This document shows positions 61,646 to 64,000 of a stretch of DNA of 64,000 nucleotides, piece after piece. The position numbers and the translations under genes were made by a program. The notes beneath the pieces were generated by a model that was not told the origin of the DNA, did no database searches, and saw only the letters and a list, made by a program, of their open reading frames with translations. How positions within the stretch are numbered: the stretch's first letter is position 1; each line of letters begins with the position of its first letter. The stretch covers positions 121,378 to 185,377 of the forward strand of contig JACKNF010000007.1 in assembly GCA_024234995.1 (NCBI GenBank). Direction: 5' to 3'. The stretch comes from Gammaproteobacteria bacterium (GTDB taxonomy: Bacteria > Pseudomonadota > Gammaproteobacteria > Competibacterales > Competibacteraceae).

Positions 61646-62830
61646 CTGACTGCCCTACCGCTCTCCTGGTTACTGATTCTCGGTGCGTTAATTGCCTTTG
61701 CGCCGATGTCAATTGACATGTACTTGCCTGGCTTACCGGCGATCGCTGCCGGCTTTGGCGTTGAGACGTCAGCCGCACAGTTTACCTTATCCAGCTTTTT
61801 CATTGGCTTGGCACTCGGTCAGGCAATTCATGGACCACTGGCTGACCGCTACGGACGCAAGCCGCCGCTCTATGCGGGGTTGGCGCTTTACGTGATTACC
61901 TCAATTGGCTGCGCCCTAGCGCCAGATATGACTACGCTGACTGTGTTGCGCTTCATCCAGGCCGTGGGTGGTTGCGCCGGGATTGTCATCGCTCGCGCAG
62001 TGGTGCGTGACCGTTGCGATCCGCATACTGCAGCCCGCGTGTTTTCCCTGCTGATGCTCGTCATGGGGCTGGCGCCGATCCTTGCTCCATTCATTGGCGG
62101 CTGGATTCTATGGTTCGCTGGCTGGCGAGCGATCTTTGCAGTCCTGTCGATGTTCGGGCTAGCCTGCCTGTTTGCAGTCTGGCGCTTTCTACCGGAAACC
62201 CGTCCGGCAGATACTATGGCTAGCACTGGCATCGGCCCAGCGCTACGCGTCTATAGCGAATTATTAGGTGACCGCCGCTTCATGGGCTATGTCCTCAGTG
62301 GCGGATTTGCCCATGCGGGAATGTTCGCTTACATCACCGGTTCACCGCATGTGTTTATCGAGGTCTATGGCGTGTCAGCGCAGAATTTCGGCTGGCTTTT
62401 CGGCCTCAACGCCTTGGGTTTGATCGCCAGCTCCCAAGTCAATCACCGATTACTACGGCATCATTCCACGGACACTCTTCTGCGGCGCGCTAACCGCTCG
62501 ACGGTGTTGCTAGGGCTAGGGATGCTGATAATTGCAGCAAGCGGCTGGGGCGGCTTGCCAGTGCTGCTGATTCCGCTGTTCGGCTACAGTATCAGTCTCG
62601 GGTTTACCGCGCCGAACGCCATGGCCAACGCTTTGGCCCATCAGGGACAACGGGCGGGCAGCGCCTCGGCCTTGATTGGCGCCCTGCAATTTGGCGTAGC
62701 AACCCTCGCCAGTATGCTAGTCGGATTGGCCGGCGGCGGTTCGGCGTTGCCGATGGCAGCGGTCATCGCCAGTTGCGGACTACTGGCCTACATGACCCAT
62801 CGCATGCTGGTTGGTAAAGGCATGGGGTGA
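61646..62830 (+). CDS. Bcr/CflA-type MFS multidrug transporter with non-canonical start
   Basis: Twelve-helix major facilitator drug:H+ antiporter. IDMYLPGLPAIAAGFGVETS in helix 1, GLALGQAIHGPLADRYGRKP (motif A) and FIQAVGGCAGIVIARAVVRD mark the Bcr/CflA group. The first ATG (61706) falls in the middle of helix 1. The upstream in-frame codons (LPLSWLLILGALIAFAPMSI) complete the helix, but contain no ATG, GTG or TTG back to the TAG of the preceding gene. The best candidate is CTG at 61646, giving MTALPLSWL. Either a CTG start, a sequence error, or readthrough is implied. Substrate unknown. Confidence 0.85.
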   Translation: MTALPLSWLLILGALIAFAPMSIDMYLPGLPAIAAGFGVETSAAQFTLSSFFIGLALGQAIHGPLADRYGRKPPLYAGLALYVITSIGCALAPDMTTLTVLRFIQAVGGCAGIVIARAVVRDRCDPHTAARVFSLLMLVMGLAPILAPFIGGWILWFAGWRAIFAVLSMFGLACLFAVWRFLPETRPADTMASTGIGPALRVYSELLGDRRFMGYVLSGGFAHAGMFAYITGSPHVFIEVYGVSAQNFGWLFGLNALGLIASSQVNHRLLRHHSTDTLLRRANRSTVLLGLGMLIIAASGWGGLPVLLIPLFGYSISLGFTAPNAMANALAHQGQRAGSASALIGALQFGVATLASMLVGLAGGGSALPMAAVIASCGLLAYMTHRMLVGKGMG

Positions 62831-62839
62831 AGATTCCGG

Positions 62840-63547
62840 CTACCTCTCCCGCTTGATTCGATACAGCTCCCGCGTCTTGAGCGCCCGGCCCTGAAGCTGT
62901 TCCGCCAACGCGGCGCGGGTCAGGCGTTTGACCTCCTTGAGCACCGCCGGGTCATTCAACATCCCATCGCGCAAGGCTAGCAAGCTGCGGCCGGAGATTG
63001 GCACACCGGTTTGTGTTTGATCGATCATCAACGGCCCCTGGTCCAACACGTAACGGTAATACGCTTCGGCGGCAATTGGCATACCGTTCGCTGCCTCACG
63101 ATCCAGACTCAACCCGTAACCTAACTCTTCCAGCAACCGCTTCTCAAAACGCCTCAATGGCGGCTCCTCATCTGCTGCCGTTGCCAGATCCGCCAAAAGA
63201 ACCTCGTAGGCAGTAAATAAGCCGGGTTGCGCATCACGGCGGGGCAACAACCGCACCAGCAGCTCGTTAATATAGAGTCCAGCTAACGCCCGGTTGTGCA
63301 ACAGGGGAACGGGTAATCCAGCTTCTTCACCGCCGCTCAGTGCCGCCAAATCACCATCGCCCGTCCAGGAAAGCAACAAAGGAGTGAATGATTGCAAAAG
63401 ACCCTTCAACCGTGACCGAGGTGAAACTGCGCCACGCGCCACCAAACCTAGCCTCCCATGTTCGCGGGTAAACACCTCTAGCAGCAGGCTGCTATCGCGG
63501 TACGGGCGGCGGTGCAGGATAAAGGCTGGTTGCAGCAAGATGCGCAT
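62840..63547 (-). CDS. recO: DNA repair protein RecO
   Basis: Loads RecA with RecF/RecR during recombinational repair. 235 residues: N-terminal OB fold (QPAFILHRRPYRDSSLLLEV, FTREHGRLGLVARGAVSPRS) and helical C-terminal domain (RRFEKRLLEELGYGLSLDRE, SGRSLLALRDG). The zinc-finger cysteines of some RecO proteins are absent, as usual in gammaproteobacteria. The era gene is directly upstream (60-bp gap), the usual era-recO order. Convergent with the transporter. Confidence 0.96.
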   Translation of the reverse strand: MRILLQPAFILHRRPYRDSSLLLEVFTREHGRLGLVARGAVSPRSRLKGLLQSFTPLLLSWTGDGDLAALSGGEEAGLPVPLLHNRALAGLYINELLVRLLPRRDAQPGLFTAYEVLLADLATAADEEPPLRRFEKRLLEELGYGLSLDREAANGMPIAAEAYYRYVLDQGPLMIDQTQTGVPISGRSLLALRDGMLNDPAVLKEVKRLTRAALAEQLQGRALKTRELYRIKRER

Positions 63548-63607
63548 AAGGCAAGGAAATCCAGATTTTCTTGGACGGAAGACCCGGAAGATTAGGAAGG
63601 GACGCGC

Positions 63608-64000
63608 TCAGGATATACCTGGATCTCCATAGCCCAGACTACGCAAGGCGCGCTCGTCATCGGACCAGCCTTCACGGACTTTGACCCAGGTTTCCAAAAA
63701 TACTTTGCGGCCAAACAACCGCTCCAGATCCTCACGGGTCTGGCGGCCCACTTCCCGTAAGACAGTACCCTTTTCGCCAATAACAATACCCTTCTGGCTG
63801 GCGCGTTCGACCCAGATCACTGCATGAATACGTACTAACCGGCCTTCTTCGACAAACTGTTCAATCTCCACAGTCAGCGCATAGGGCAATTCCTCGCGCA
63901 GCAACCGGGTCAACTTTTCGCGAATCAGTTCGGCAGCGAAGAAGCGTTCGCTAACTGTGGTGATCTGATCTTCTGGAAACAGGAAATCTTGCACCGGCAA
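63608..64000 (-). CDS. era: GTPase Era, C-terminal part, truncated by window edge
   Basis: Era binds the 3' end of 16S rRNA during 30S assembly. Only the last ~130 residues are present: the end of the GTPase-to-KH linker (FLFPEDQITTVSERFFAAEL, IREKLTRLLREELPYALTVE) and the KH domain with the VIGEKGTVLREVG motif and LFGRKVFLETWVKVREGW. The G domain lies beyond the right end of the window, and the apparent start is not real. Confidence 0.96.
   Translation of the reverse strand: MPVQDFLFPEDQITTVSERFFAAELIREKLTRLLREELPYALTVEIEQFVEEGRLVRIHAVIWVERASQKGIVIGEKGTVLREVGRQTREDLERLFGRKVFLETWVKVREGWSDDERALRSLGYGDPGIS

Noticed and set aside
1..64000. CRISPR arrays and tRNA or rRNA genes
   Set aside because: No regularly spaced repeats with unique spacers, and no T-loop type sequences or rRNA-like stretches were seen on either strand. 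A tRNAscan or covariance-model search would settle this.

Overview
The window is a gammaproteobacterial chromosome segment of moderate GC content. The gene complement points there: carA-carB-greA, a bacterial-type proS, a pap-ppk1 polyphosphate pair, glgX-treZ-treY, era-recO and hisB-hisH-hisA-hisF-hisI. Combined polyphosphate and glycogen/trehalose genes would suit a Competibacter-like lineage, but that placement is a guess. I see no tRNA, rRNA or CRISPR array.

Layout. 0-20.8 kb is clean: pyrimidine/arginine carbamoyl-phosphate synthesis with greA, an S1C protease, a receiver-only response regulator, two lytic transglycosylases, a Ca2+-type P-ATPase, polyphosphate kinase with polyphosphate:AMP phosphotransferase, a YgiQ radical-SAM protein, and the start of a his operon. 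From about 20.8 to 26.9 kb every gene on both strands is riddled with frameshifts (hisA, hisF, hisI, hisE, tatA, tatB, tatC, a DUF2835 gene, pgpA, ppa, livF, livG). The limits are sharp and fall inside hisA and livG, which looks more like poor consensus sequence than biological decay. From 26.9 kb the sequence is clean again: livM-livH-livJ, an orphan acyl carrier protein, a thioredoxin/CcdA-like membrane protein, pdxH, a B12-type radical-SAM protein, a hydrolase, the glgX-treZ-treY glycogen-to-trehalose operon, pssA, ilvI-ilvH-ilvC with a good terminator, a DUF4124 protein and proS.

51.4-55.0 kb is an insertion-sequence cluster: an IS4-family copy with perfect inverted repeats, split by an IS3-family copy with its own 4-bp target duplication, then a third decayed DDE transposase bounded by a 36-bp direct repeat. 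Immediately to its right are three perfect DnaA boxes beside an AT-rich tract, a candidate replication origin or DnaA-binding locus.

The right end holds acylphosphatase, a small secreted protein, an orphan non-catalytic-type M16 peptidase, remnants of an MqsRA-like toxin-antitoxin pair, a compact operon resembling decaprenylphosphoryl-arabinose synthesis (HAD-UbiA fusion, DprE1-like oxidase, DprE2-like reductase), a Bcr/CflA-type transporter with an unusual start, then recO and the 3' end of era.
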